A stretch of 64,000 nucleotides of DNA from NCBI GenBank assembly GCA_002989075.1, contig PSQN01000016.1, forward strand, positions 2,248,336 to 2,312,335, read 5' to 3'. The translations under genes and the position numbers were made by a program. Within the stretch, counting starts at the first letter, position 1. Every line of letters begins with the position of its first letter. Shown piece after piece: positions 43,437 through 54,315 of the stretch. Origin of the DNA: Arthonia radiata (lineage: Eukaryota; Ascomycota; Arthoniomycetes; Arthoniales; Arthoniaceae). The notes under the pieces are model-generated. The model was not told the DNA's origin. It did no database searches and worked only from the letters and a program-made list of their open reading frames with translations.

Positions 43437-44296
43437 TCACCGGCCGGTCACATAGGCGACTCGCCTGCACATAACACTGATGCACGTCAATGACCGCACT
43501 TTGCCGGCCCGTCGCTCCAGCTGTAAGGCAGAGACGCCATTGACAAATGCGAGAATCTTGCTTACGCCATGCATGTTGAACGGGTTTCCAATTCGTACAA
43601 AGCGCATCGCTATCGTCATGATGTGATACGCAACCGAAGTCCCCACCAGTTGCATAGTTGCTCCGATCGCAGATCGATCAGGCTGGACAGTCACACTCGG
43701 GCTCATCAAGGCTAAACACTGGTCGAGTGTAGGACACTCGTCAATGGCTTCAATTTCAAGCCGGTTGGAGCTTGTGTAGCTTTGAGAGAAAAGGCAAACG
43801 ACCGATGCGGCTAGCCGAAACGCGACAACGTGGTTCGCAAAGACCGACTCTTGAAACGTCTGGTTGAGACGGAACCACTCCTTGTGATGATTACCAACGC
43901 ATGAAATCTGCCTCCAGAGCAGCCAAAGCGGGGTACAACCAAGAAGTAGGGTTTGCCCATGGCAGACGAGTCAAGGACTAGGCATCATGGCATGCATCTG
44001 GTCGATACAAGGACAAGTGGCCAATACGATAGATGATCAGGGAATCCATCCCATGTAGATTCCAGTAGTAGTCGTAAGTCCACCAAAGCGCATGATTAAT
44101 GATGGCGTCAGATAGTCCTCTCCGGGCAGCTGCCCCGCAATGCCGCATGCAGGCACAGCGAAGCAGACAGCTCTGCAAAGCGGATGTATAGATCTGTCCC
44201 ACGCTGAACGCGATCAATCACTACTCCTACTTCGTCGAATCGGACGCTATGCGTTGGATGCTTTGAGGCGCACACACCGAGAATGAGCTCGGTCAC
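43437..44296 (-). other. Coding-like fragments, unassigned
   Basis: On the minus strand an open frame of about 175 codons runs from about 43950 to 43437 and includes WLLWRQISCVGNHHKEWF and AMRFVRIGNPFNMHG with hydrophobic segments; another frame at 44108-44296 gives TELILGVCASKHPTHSVRF. They read more like protein than chance, but I found no splice chain joining them and no family. This may be an eroded gene or an unmodelled multi-exon gene. Confidence 0.25.
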
Positions 44297-44456
44297 AAGA
44301 TCCGGCGCAGGTTAGCGTTGGGCAAACCCATCAATAGTAGAATCGCTCGATGGCAGGTTCGGCAGGCTAGCCACATGCTCATGCTAAATATTTGTAGTCG
44401 GGCTGCCTAGACTACGATATGGATGCACTATCAAGACGTTGTAGAGCCACCTTTGT

Positions 44457-45764
44457 TCAGGAGAGGTAAATCTTGGCGAGTCGCTTTACGCCTTTCTTGC
44501 AGAGTAGGCATTTCGCGTCTCGCCGCGCTGGCATCGTCCCTTCCTCCTCCCTCGTCGGCATGGCGATGACAGCGCAATAGCGACACATGACTAGATGACC
44601 GCAAGGAAGTAAAGCTGTGTCTGATAATTGCTGCCAACAGATTCGACAAGACAGTGATACGTTCAGCTCTGCGTCACTCTTTGGGGGTGGTCGAGGTACG
44701 CGCTCATCGTCAAGATTCTGCGGATGCTGTGAGGTGACTTCTATCTCTTCTTCGACTTGTCTTCTGACCGTGGTGAGGGTCCTTCGCAACCAAGGCTCTT
44801 CGATTGATGACAGCAGCTGTTCGTAATGTTGCTCCTGCTGGTTGGCGTTCCTCTCAGCCGCGCGCACTTCTTCGGCAGTCTGATGCCACCCGTAAGCCCT
44901 TTGGAACATTGCTGAAAGTGGACTTTGATAAGCCTCTCCTTGTTGACGAATCTCTTCGCGGCTGCCAAAAACACGCTCAAAGTTGCGCAGCCTCTGCTGA
45001 GCCGTCGTAATCTGCCGGTGCTGCTCTCGGCAAACGCGCAAATCGGTCTCGGCAGAGCTCAGCTCTTCAGTGATCCGTCGCTTGCGAGCGAGAGCCCCGT
45101 TCAGCCGCATTTGAGCCTCGTTGATTTCGTGTTCAGACGGCATGGCATTTCGGGCTGTCGAATGCGGACTCCCTCGCGAGATCTCACCTTGTGTGCTGTC
45201 TGAGCTGCGGTGAGCAGCCTCGCCGACTTGCTCAGCCGTCTCTTCGTCCATCATGGCATCTAGTGCCTGTTCGATCGGTATATGGGATTGCAATGTTGGC
45301 ACGGAGGCAGTAAAGTTCGGGCGTGCGGATTGACCAGGTTGTTGTCGAAGCGGTAAGTAACCCGGCGGCGTGTCTCTCCATGGGATCTCACAAGCCAATG
45401 ATTCTACAATCTCGACGCCGTCTTCTTCTCTCACTGCCTTTCGAGAACCTTTCTGGTAGTCAAACCAGCTTGTGCAGAACTCACTCTGGTTCGGATTGTC
45501 AGGCACTTGGGTCAGCTTCGGATCTACTCCCTCGACCCGTATCCGATTCTCCCAGAACTCCTTACAAAACCAGCAATATCTCTGCCACCGAGTTCCCCGT
45601 GAGACCATGCCGACACCGTCAACATACGTACTATAAGTTGGAGCGTGACTACGTTTGTCCTGACAAGCACAGCAATCCGGCGTGGCCGTCAACCGGCAGG
45701 AGCTGGGTAATTTGTGCTCGCACTGACCGTCGAGGCGGGGAGCATTGGCTGTCAGCGTACCCAT
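44457..45764 (-). CDS. C-terminal RING finger protein, probable E3 ubiquitin ligase
   Basis: Single exon of 435 residues from ATG at 45764. The C-terminal 60 residues form a C3HC4 RING: CRICWQQLSDTALLPCGH, MCRYCAVI, then CLLCKKGVKRLAKIYLS at the very end. The N-terminal 90 residues carry further Cys pairs (CCACQDK, CWFCKEFWENRI) that may bind zinc. Residues of about 210-340 are charged and helical (EINEAQMRLNGALARKRRITEELSSAE), a likely coiled coil. A terminal RING following a coiled coil is typical of E3 ligases; the substrate is unknown. It is divergent from the reductase gene at 46376. Confidence 0.85.
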   Translation of the reverse strand: MGTLTANAPRLDGQCEHKLPSSCRLTATPDCCACQDKRSHAPTYSTYVDGVGMVSRGTRWQRYCWFCKEFWENRIRVEGVDPKLTQVPDNPNQSEFCTSWFDYQKGSRKAVREEDGVEIVESLACEIPWRDTPPGYLPLRQQPGQSARPNFTASVPTLQSHIPIEQALDAMMDEETAEQVGEAAHRSSDSTQGEISRGSPHSTARNAMPSEHEINEAQMRLNGALARKRRITEELSSAETDLRVCREQHRQITTAQQRLRNFERVFGSREEIRQQGEAYQSPLSAMFQRAYGWHQTAEEVRAAERNANQQEQHYEQLLSSIEEPWLRRTLTTVRRQVEEEIEVTSQHPQNLDDERVPRPPPKSDAELNVSLSCRICWQQLSDTALLPCGHLVMCRYCAVIAMPTREEEGTMPARRDAKCLLCKKGVKRLAKIYLS

Positions 45765-46375
45765 GATAAGGATCAGATGGCGAGCATTTCATGCATTCCG
45801 ACGACAATGAGATGCAGAACAACACGCCACAGAACAAACGCTGCAGGTCGAGGCTGGGGGCTGGAGCTAGTACTCTTACGAAGAATCGATTCTGCGCGGG
45901 TGGACAATAATGAACGGCCCGGTCGTCGGAGCGATTCTGTTGGTGCTAGTCGATTTATTAGCGTTATCCTCGACAGGCTAGGCGATTGCCCTTTAAAGTT
46001 AGCAGTCCAGAATCTGCGTGCACAATAGATAGTTCTTGACGCGGCAAAACCTCTCTAATAATTGATCTCTCGTTCCGATACGTCATTTTTCTGGCACAAT
46101 ATTTAGATTAGGCGCATTTCAGTGATTAATTCAGAGTGAACACTGGGAGTAAGGGCCGGTTCTCCTGATCATTGATGACTTCATGCCCCACCGTGCGAAT
46201 TGCAATCGTTAGCAAGAGCTTTATGAGCTTCACTACTCCTCGCGGAGAACTGTAGACCTGTAGCGATTCTTGTTAGTCACCCGTTGCCACCTGTTCTTAC
46301 TCTCAAAGATTTAAACTACTAGCTCGAAGTCTTCCTCCGTCTTACCTCGTAAGAATACAGCGCCCAAACAGCATC
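45765..46375. promoter_or_regulatory. Divergent region between the RING and reductase genes
   Basis: 611 bases, no supported gene, presumed promoters of both neighbours. Confidence 0.35.
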
Positions 46376-47571
46376 ATGCCCACCAACAGCGCAGCTTGGC
46401 AGGTCAGCGACAAGAAGCACCCGTTTGAGGTCAAAGAGGCGCCGTATCCCGAGCCGTCGGCTGAGGAGGTGGTCATCAAGAACGCAGCGGTCGCCATAAA
46501 CCCTGTCGACTGGAAGCTTCAGCGCCATTCAATCTTTCCCATGCCGTATCCCACAATCTTCGGAGAAGACGTAGCTGGTGAGGTCGTCGAAGTCGGCTCT
46601 TCAGTCAGTAATGTCAAGAAGGGAGATCGCGTGGCCGCGTAAGTCTAGCTTAATGGCGGCCGTCCGGGCGGCGCTGATATACGTTCTAGCCATGCGCACA
46701 GCCTCGCGAATGAAGGGGCTCCTAAGTATGGCGGATTCCAACAATACACTCTCCACAACCACAAAATCGTCTCGGTGATACCCAGCTCATTGTCCTTCGA
46801 GCAAGCCGCGGTCCTTCCTCTTGCCATTTCGACAGCCGCAGCGGGTCTCTACGAGAAAGACTTCTTGAATATGACATACCCTTCATTGAGTCCCAAGCCA
46901 GCTGGTGAGAGCGTCCTCATTTGGGGAGGGAGCTCTTCAGTTGGCAGTCTAGCCATACAACTGGCAAAGGCGTCTGGATATGAGGTCGTTACCACTGCTT
47001 CGCCACGAAACTCTGACTACGTGAAGGGTCTTGGCGCGGACCAAGTGCTTGACTACAACTCAAAGACGAGTAAGAGCTCACCCTTCTCGACGGACTGTCA
47101 TCGCATAAAAACTCGCTGACTGATCGCTCCTAGTCGTCAACGAGCTTGTAGACGCATTCAAAGGCAAGACGGTCGTCGGCGCTTACGATTCTATCGCTAG
47201 TGGAGAGTCTACAGTAGCCTGTGCTGAAGTCCTGTCTCGCACGTAAGTCAGATGCCTCCCTTCCCGGACCGAGCTGTCACTGAGACACATGCAATAACAG
47301 CAAAGGAGGCAAATTCGTTGCCTGCGTATTACCTCCACCTGAGAACCTTCCCAAGGGGACAAGCTCTGGGTTCCTGCTTGCCGCCAACATTCTGCACACC
47401 GATGTCAGCACAGCGGTCTGGATCGACTATGTCCCCGAGGCCCTGAAGCAAGGCAAACTGCAGGCGAAACCGGACGCCATGGTCGTCGGTAAAGGTCTCC
47501 AAGACATTCAGATGGCGACCGATCGCCAGTCAGAGGGTGTGAGCGCTGCGAAGATTGTTTGCACAATCTAA
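46376..47571 (+). CDS. Medium-chain NADP-dependent reductase (ToxD/trans-enoyl reductase-like)
   Basis: Four exons: 46376-46638, 46690-47069, 47134-47242 and 47301-47571, giving 340 residues; introns are 51, 64 and 58 bases. The N-terminal GroES-like domain contains AVAINPVDWKLQRH and PTIFGEDVAGEVVEVG. The Rossmann domain has ESVLIWGGSSSVGSLAIQLAK, and VVTTASPRNSDYVKGLGADQVLDY. It lacks the catalytic zinc ligands of classical alcohol dehydrogenases. In fungi this subfamily contains stand-alone enoyl reductases of polyketide clusters and many uncharacterised oxidoreductases. No polyketide synthase is in the window, so the substrate remains open. Confidence 0.9.
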
Positions 47572-47821
47572 GGCGGGGAAGCACTGCTTATACGCTGGTG
47601 ATGGGTTGCCACGTTGCCTGGCCCTCAAGCTGCCTTTACGTAGGGCAAACAGTTGCGCGCAATCGAGGCGCTCGGCTCTTTCCCCATCGTGCCACGCTCA
47701 TCACACATCTTCGCCCCAGCGCATCCGGAGTTTGGTGCGCGTATCGCTGCATCAGATGCGGCCGAGTACCATTTGTCACTTCCAACACTAGCCTGTTGCA
47801 GGCAATACCTTCTTTTTGACT

Positions 47822-48887
47822 TCAGATCTTACCCTCTTTGCGCAACCCTTCGTAAAGTGCCCATGCACACAATGCCTTCGCATCACGGCCGGCCTCTCTC
47901 CACAAGGCGTCCAATTTCACGCACTTCAGGGTGATCTTCTCGCCGTGATCTCGCAGACCGGTCAGCTTCCCCGTCCACTCACTTAGCTCGCCTCGCTTGA
48001 CTCTACGCTGGTGCATGAAGATGGGGATGAACTCGTCCGAACCACCTGCAAGCTTCTACGTTAGCGGAATGGACCTTGTGTAGCAACCTCGCCAGTACGT
48101 TCTGTGCAGCAGCAGCACCTACGTGCAGGCAACGCTCGCACTTTGCCTGCTCCAACAAGACAGATAGTAAGGAAGCTCCAAACTTACCACAACTCGGGTA
48201 TACGCCTTTCTGCATACCCTCTTCGGTGTCATCGAGCGTCAACGCGGTCAGGTCTGTAAGCTCATCGTTCGTTATCTTGAGCCCGATCTCTTCTTCGATT
48301 TCCTTTGCCGCTGCGCCTGAGAATGTGCCCGCATCATCAATCATGCCCGCAGGCAGCTCGACCATGGCCAGCGTACCGGCTGGCGCGCGAGGCTGAACCG
48401 CCAGTAACACGTGCTTGTCGTCCTCTGACTTTTCAGATACATCATCCGGCTGGAGTATGACGAGCATGGCCACGCTGCCGCCGCGTAGGAAAACACTGCC
48501 GGGCAGCTTCTCGCCAGCGGAGTTGGTGATTTCGGCACGGAGCTTCACAAAGCCTATACGCTTGCCGCCGAAGCGGTCGACGCTCTGGATGGTGATATTC
48601 CGGAGAGCGTAGGGATCTTTATGGAACTCGTGGTTGGGCTTTGATTGTAGGGAGAGGGTTCGCAGGAGGGTATTGGTCCATGTTTTGAACGCTGGGAATT
48701 CGAGCAGCTCGCGCTCAGTCACAGTGGCCGTGTGGGATGATTCTGGTGGAATGTGAACTGGCACTGTTGATACCCCGGCGGGGAGGTTGAAAGTGGTTGT
48801 CATAGTACTTATGGCTCTCGTGCTAGGGCTGCGAAATGAGTCGGAGAATTGAGATGCTATCTGGCTGAGTCTCAATCTTGCTATCAT
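47822..48887 (-). CDS. Nudix hydrolase, ADP-sugar pyrophosphatase type
   Basis: Two exons on the minus strand, 48188-48887 and 47822-48045, with a 142-base intron, give 307 residues; the junction reads PSCGGSDEFIPIFMHQRR, as in relatives. The Nudix box is LPAGMIDDAGTFSGAAAKEIEEEIGL at about residues 180-205; its KEIEEE keeps the metal-binding glutamates, with Lys for the usual Arg. The first Glu of the classical box is missing, as in plant NUDT14-type ADP-sugar diphosphatases. Residues 1-28 (ARLRLSQIASQFSDSFRSPS) could be a mitochondrial presequence; MTTTFNLP at 29 is an alternative start. Head to head with the ATG3 gene, 237 bases apart. Confidence 0.9.
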
Positions 48888-49124
48888 TCATCAGGATAGA
48901 TATTGTGGACGTACTACGCGTATTGTAAAAGGATGAGTGCCGGGACGGATGTGAATGATCACCTCGATCTGGGTCTTCATGTGATACGACATCATCTGAC
49001 CTTAAACCCTAATGCCGCGGTCGTTCATTTAGGCCCCGCTGTCCTGACCATCTCTCAAACGACCTGGCGATCTATATTTCCTCGAATCCTACAGCATTGA
49101 AAGACCCGCTCGTACTCCCAAATC

Positions 49125-50207
49125 ATGAACTTCATACACTCTGCGCTTGACAAAGTTCGCGATCGATATGCGCTCATCAGTCACACTTCCACCTTCCGGG
49201 AGACAGGTCAACTGACGCCGGACGAGTTCCTACTTGCTGGAGACTTCCTAGTCTACAAGTTCCCATCGTGGTCTTGGAGCGACGCCTCGCATCCTTCAAA
49301 GCGCGTATCATACCTACCGCCCGACAAACAGTTTCTGGTGACACGAGGTGTTCCGTGCCATCGACGGCTTGATGAAGGCTACAAGACTGCGGATGGTGAG
49401 CAAAACATACAAAGCGAAGGCGATGACGGTGAAGAAGGCTGGCTGGCTACAGGAGGTGGGAAGAAGGTCGAGCCCAGTGAGCGGGATGTGAAGACCCTGG
49501 ACGGCAGTGGGAACATACATGCCAGTGAGCATGAAGATCAAGAGGAAGAGATACCTGACATCGAGGACGAGGAGGACGACTCGGAGGCCATCATCCGTGA
49601 CAACAATGCAGGGTCTACCAAAACACCGCTCAGGACATACACTCTCTACATTACCTACACGCCATACTACCGAACACCACGCTTCTATCTCAGCGGATAC
49701 CAAGGCGCTTCGAACCAGCCGTTAGATCCGACAGCAATGATGGAAGACATTATGGGCGACTACAAAGATAAGACCGTCACACTCGAAGACTTCCCCTTCT
49801 TTGATGCAACACAAAGCGTCAAGATGGCCAGTATCCACCCATGCCGCCACGCGAGCGTCATGAAGAGCCTTCTCGATCGCGCTGATGCAGCTCTCAAGCT
49901 GCGCAGAGAGAGGGCAAAGGCTGGAAAAGGCGTAGGGTCGGGCGGTCAGGAGCTGGGAATGGAGGGACTGGTTGACGAGACGGACAAACTTGCTCTTGAT
50001 CAAGCGACGGACAGCAAGTCGGCTCACAAAGCAGGAGTAGCAGCCGCAGGTGGCAATGGAGGTGATGAGTGGGAAGTCTTGCAGCACGAAGGTGATCACG
50101 AAGAGGACGGCAGCGCCATTCGAGTCGATCAGTATTTGGTCGTCTTCCTCAAGTTCGCCGCGAGCGTTACGCCAACTATCGAGTACGATTTCACTATGGG
50201 AGTATGA
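49125..50207 (+). CDS. ATG3: Autophagy E2-like conjugating enzyme Atg3
   Basis: Transfers Atg8 to phosphatidylethanolamine. Single exon of 360 residues. The N-terminus [16 protein letters not shown] forms the amphipathic helix used for membrane sensing. The E2 fold surrounds the catalytic cysteine at 240 within [13 protein letters not shown]. An acidic, disordered insertion at about 95-160 ([18 protein letters not shown]) is normal for Atg3. A W-E-V-L at 316-319, preceded by Asp-Glu, looks like an Atg8-interacting motif and corresponds in place to the yeast WEDL. The C-terminus [20 protein letters not shown] is typical. Confidence 0.96.
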   Translation: MNFIHSALDKVRDRYALISHTSTFRETGQLTPDEFLLAGDFLVYKFPSWSWSDASHPSKRVSYLPPDKQFLVTRGVPCHRRLDEGYKTADGEQNIQSEGDDGEEGWLATGGGKKVEPSERDVKTLDGSGNIHASEHEDQEEEIPDIEDEEDDSEAIIRDNNAGSTKTPLRTYTLYITYTPYYRTPRFYLSGYQGASNQPLDPTAMMEDIMGDYKDKTVTLEDFPFFDATQSVKMASIHPCRHASVMKSLLDRADAALKLRRERAKAGKGVGSGGQELGMEGLVDETDKLALDQATDSKSAHKAGVAAAGGNGGDEWEVLQHEGDHEEDGSAIRVDQYLVVFLKFAASVTPTIEYDFTMGV

Positions 50208-50477
50208 TCACGGAAGCGCAAGGCCTGTCTTGACCAGCAGTGGTCATTGCTGAAATGGTGTCGGCGCCAGGAGCTTTGGAACATTCTTAGAAATTAGCGA
50301 GGCGTAGGAGGGAGGAATAGCAATTGATTGCCAGTAATATGAGTATTGCCAAGACTACGAGTGAAGAGTGTCATGAATGTCTTTGGTGCAACCCTCACCC
50401 CTAGAATGAGCTCGATTTTCTGAATCCGTAAATACATTCCTTCTTACGCGTTCTGCTCGCAATCGGAAAGGCAGTGT

Positions 50478-53150
50478 ATGCATCATCTGCATAGCCGATC
50501 ATGGTTGTGCCGGACGTCACAATGGTCTGTTCGTTTGGCTGTCAAATCACTTCTGGTGCCACGAGCTCAAAGCTCTCAATGGCTCCAGGCTCGTTGGACC
50601 AGCGATGATGCGAGTAGGTTAGCTCGAACGAGGAACATTGGCATCATTGCCCATATCGATGCTGGCAAGACCACTACAACAGAGCGCATGCTCTATTACA
50701 GTGGCTTTACAAGGCGTCTCGGGGACGTGGACGATGGCTCAACAGTGACAGACTTTTTACCGGCGGAAAGAGCACGAGGCATCACAATCCAGTCTGCGGC
50801 CATTACGTTCCACTGGCCACGTCTGTCTTCAGCTAAGACCGAACTGGGCCCACAGGCGTCTTCTGCGCAGCATATTATCAACCTAATTGATACGCCGGGC
50901 CATGCCGACTTCACGTTTGAAGTCATTCGCTCACTACGTATTCTTGATGGTGCCGTCTGCATTCTGGACGGCGTCGCAGGGGTTGAAGCACAGACAGAGA
51001 AAGTTTGGACACAGGCCAACGGTTACAAGATTCCTCGCCTTGTATTCGTCAACAAGCTCGATCGGGAGGGGGCGGCTTTCCATCGCTCGGTCAAGGAGAT
51101 TGCTTCGAGACTACACACCTACCCATTGCTATGCCAGATTCCTTGGTGGAAAGAGGGTAAGCTTATTGGTGTGGGGGATGCCATTAATCGCTGTGGATAT
51201 ACATGGGAGGGGAGTCTTGATGGGACTGAATTTCAAACGCTGAACATGACAGACCTGTATCAAAAGGATCAGTCATTTGCGACGGAGCTTGAAAAGGCGC
51301 TTTCTGCGTTGATCGAGACGCTGACAGAACATGATGATGCCCTTGTCGAAGCTTTTTTGGATGCCAACGAGGACCTCAAGGCTCTTCCATCCGAAGAGAT
51401 CTGGCAGAGTATACGACGAGTGTCGCTCTCTGGGCAACAAAAGATAACTCCAGTATTTGCAGGCGCTAGCTTTCGCAACATCGGCGTTCAGCCACTGCTC
51501 GATGCTATCAGCAAGCTTCTGCCCTCGCCATCGGAGACCATCGATCCAAGCGTGAGTCTTGGACAGTCTCTTACGGGACTAAGGGCAATGCTTGAAGGTC
51601 GTGTTGACCTAGCATCACTCGAAACGAAAGGTAAGACACCGAAGCCGGCCCAGAAGAAAGCTGCAGTGGGGCTGCAACAGCTTTCTGCCTGCGCATTGGC
51701 GTTCAAGGTCGTCAACGACGCCAAACGCGGGGTGTTGGTATACGTTCGTGTCTATTCTGGAACCATTGCGAGGAATCGCCTTCTTTACAATACAAATCTA
51801 GGGGTTACTGAACGGGCTCAGCGCATACTGCGGATGTATGCCAACGACGCAGTGGAAACAGACAGTATTGAAGAAGGGCAGATCGCCGTCATTGCAGGCT
51901 TGAAACATGCTAGGACAGGCGACACACTCATCGTCTATCCTGGGGCAAGCGCGAAAAGCGGACCGCCTGCACCATATGACAGTATGCAGCTGCAACCCAT
52001 TGCTGTACCTCCTCCGCTGTTTTTCACGAGTATCGAGCCAATTAGCCTCTCAGAGGAGAAAGTACTAGAGGATGCGCTTGCGCTGCTGCTTCGCGAAGAT
52101 CCAAGCTTAAGCGTGACAAAAGACACGGAGTCTGGCCAGACGCAGCTAGCGGGCATGGGAGAGCTACATCTAGAGATCGCAAGAGATCGATTGATTAACG
52201 ACTTTAAAGTCAAGTCGACGATGGGACGAATCGAGATTGGCTATCGAGAAGCAATCACAGAGGCGTCAAAGCCGGTCATCAGAACGTACGAGCGCGAGGT
52301 CTCTGGTAAACAGGCCTCATCATCTTGCAGGGCCTCTGTACAGCCACTCGAGGAAGGTGACGCACTCGATCAAGAAGACAGCCACACCCAAAAGTTTGAA
52401 TTGGCTGATAACAACTTGCTCTCTATCAGGCACCCAACACTGGACAAGAAGGGCAAAGCGACGTCGGAGGGTGGCGGCTTACCTCCTGGCTTGTCGTTAC
52501 GCAGCGTAGTCAATGCACTACGTTCGGGTGTCATGGCTGTCCTAGCACGAGGTCCGGCTCATGAACTTCCCGTTCATTCGACCCGGATTAAGATACGGTT
52601 TGACCCCGACCAACATCTCTCGCCTGGATCGGATGCATCCACGCTTACTGCCGCCGCGAGGCTCGCAACACGTGCAGCATTGCAATCAGCTGCTTCAAAA
52701 CAGTCTGCAATTATGATGGAGCCTGTTATGCTTGCCACGATTGCTGTGAACGAGAGCGCAATCGGCGACGTTGTGCACGATCTCAACTCAGCTCGAGGCG
52801 CTCACGTGCTCACCCTCGATGCGGCTTCCGAGGACAATGAAGACGAGGCTGTCAAGGTTCAAAGCGATCTAGAAGAGAGGCGCTTGACCCCCGCTCAGAT
52901 CGATAAGGTCTATGCGCCACCTGATCCTTTCGGCGGTTCTGGTTCGTCAAGTACGGCAGACGAGGTATCAATGCAATTGAGGCAAATTAAAGCTAGGGTA
53001 CCATTGAAAGAAATGGTCGGTTATTTGAAACATCTGCGCAGCCTGACCGGTGGTCGTGGAAGTTTTGTCATGAGCGTCGACAAGTTTGAGAAGATGACCT
53101 CGCAGAGGGCACGAGCTGCCCTTACAGAGATGAGAGGTGATCATGTGTGA
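50478..53150 (+). CDS. MEF2: Mitochondrial elongation factor G2, ribosome recycling GTPase
   Basis: Translational GTPase that, with the recycling factor, splits mitochondrial ribosomes. Single exon of 890 residues. The first 45 residues are Arg/Ser/Trp-rich without acids, consistent with import. GTPase motifs are AHIDAGKT at 58-65, RGITIQSAAITF (switch I), DTPGHADF near 138 and NKLD near 193. Domains II to V follow, with MGELHLEIARDRL and, at the C-terminus, KEMVGYLKHLRSLTGGRGSFVMSVDKF. Long insertions (around residues 375-390 and 610-660) separate domains. Position of the insertion and the overall pattern favour EF-G2 over EF-G1. Confidence 0.94.
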   Translation: MHHLHSRSWLCRTSQWSVRLAVKSLLVPRAQSSQWLQARWTSDDASRLARTRNIGIIAHIDAGKTTTTERMLYYSGFTRRLGDVDDGSTVTDFLPAERARGITIQSAAITFHWPRLSSAKTELGPQASSAQHIINLIDTPGHADFTFEVIRSLRILDGAVCILDGVAGVEAQTEKVWTQANGYKIPRLVFVNKLDREGAAFHRSVKEIASRLHTYPLLCQIPWWKEGKLIGVGDAINRCGYTWEGSLDGTEFQTLNMTDLYQKDQSFATELEKALSALIETLTEHDDALVEAFLDANEDLKALPSEEIWQSIRRVSLSGQQKITPVFAGASFRNIGVQPLLDAISKLLPSPSETIDPSVSLGQSLTGLRAMLEGRVDLASLETKGKTPKPAQKKAAVGLQQLSACALAFKVVNDAKRGVLVYVRVYSGTIARNRLLYNTNLGVTERAQRILRMYANDAVETDSIEEGQIAVIAGLKHARTGDTLIVYPGASAKSGPPAPYDSMQLQPIAVPPPLFFTSIEPISLSEEKVLEDALALLLREDPSLSVTKDTESGQTQLAGMGELHLEIARDRLINDFKVKSTMGRIEIGYREAITEASKPVIRTYEREVSGKQASSSCRASVQPLEEGDALDQEDSHTQKFELADNNLLSIRHPTLDKKGKATSEGGGLPPGLSLRSVVNALRSGVMAVLARGPAHELPVHSTRIKIRFDPDQHLSPGSDASTLTAAARLATRAALQSAASKQSAIMMEPVMLATIAVNESAIGDVVHDLNSARGAHVLTLDAASEDNEDEAVKVQSDLEERRLTPAQIDKVYAPPDPFGGSGSSSTADEVSMQLRQIKARVPLKEMVGYLKHLRSLTGGRGSFVMSVDKFEKMTSQRARAALTEMRGDHV

Positions 53151-54315
53151 TCGGCGATTTCGCTGCGGTCCGAGGTCTTCGTTCGCAAAAGGGCGGATTT
53201 GAAAGATATTTAAAGCCCAGGCAGAGGCAGTAAACAGGTCAACACGTCTGCGGCTAGTCACCGCTCTCGGTTGCGGCTGATCACGGCCACGATCGATAGA
53301 GGCGCAACTTTATGCCTCGAGCAATACCCGCGTCATATGACTGGCATCCGCGTTAGAGCCTTCGAGGCTTCGGAAAGCAGAGAGCGATGCAGCGATCATC
53401 CAGACAGATACACTAAAACGTGTCACACTGGCTCAAGTGAATAATGGTGGGTTGCATTTTTCGCAGACTCATTGACGACTCGGCGCATCTCAATGCTCAA
53501 AGGATTGCAGACGTATCCGATCAAGGACGACGCTTTTGTCTCGGTGACACCGCTTGGTGGATGCAAACCCCCGAATCGAGCGAATTTTTGTCCTCGAATC
53601 GGGGAGAAGAGAGGTCTAAGATCAGCACTCAGACACGGGTCATTTCTTGGCTGAGCATGAACCGCGGCTAAACCGAGCTTGTTCGTCGATTTGGGGCAGC
53701 AAGCCAACCGCTCTTCCGCCCGTTCGGCGAATATGATTTGTTCACATGCAAGCATGCGAGAGACGCTTTGCCTTGTGAAACGATGTGATACTCTTCTGGA
53801 AGACTCAATGCGCGCAACATGGCCTGTGTGCTGTAGACCCTGCAACGACGGGAGTCCTTCGAGGTAACCCACCATCACCAGCAGCTCTCTTAAGACTACA
53901 TTTCACACTTAAACGAGAAGTTAATCCCTCTATCATGCAGACTGTCGCCCTGTGCCACGTAGGCGACCCGTCTGAGGTGGGGCATCCATACCAATTGCTT
54001 AACACCGTTAATAGTGAGATGTCTGAGAGACCCTTTGACGGCAGAGCTTTTGGACCGGGTCGGCTGGTCCTCAAGGAGTCCTCTGTTCCGCGACACGTCA
54101 CCCACTCGTAGATTTTGTGTCTCGACCCCACGTAGGCGCGGTGGACTCTGCAACCCTCGTCCAATGTTTGTCGATCTGATATCTGGCAGCCCCAAACTCT
54201 GCGCCAGTAGTTTCCTTATATACATCCCAGGGTGTCCACTTCTGTTGGTTCTACCGAGCACGAAGGTCCATCATTCCTCGCCCATGCTACTCTGGCACTT
54301 TGGGATATCTTCAAA
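53151..54315. other. Gene-free interval
   Basis: About 1.2 kb. Frames exist on both strands at 53423-54261 but overlap one another, show no similarity and have no splice support. Nothing else seen. Confidence 0.35.

Noticed and set aside
46376-47571. Secondary metabolite cluster around the ToxD-like reductase
   Set aside because: No polyketide synthase, peptide synthetase, terpene cyclase or tailoring P450 is found in the window; the neighbours are a RING protein and a Nudix hydrolase.
53423-54261. Overlapping open frames on both strands after the mitochondrial EF-G2 gene
   Set aside because: They overlap each other, have no similarity and no coherent splice sites.
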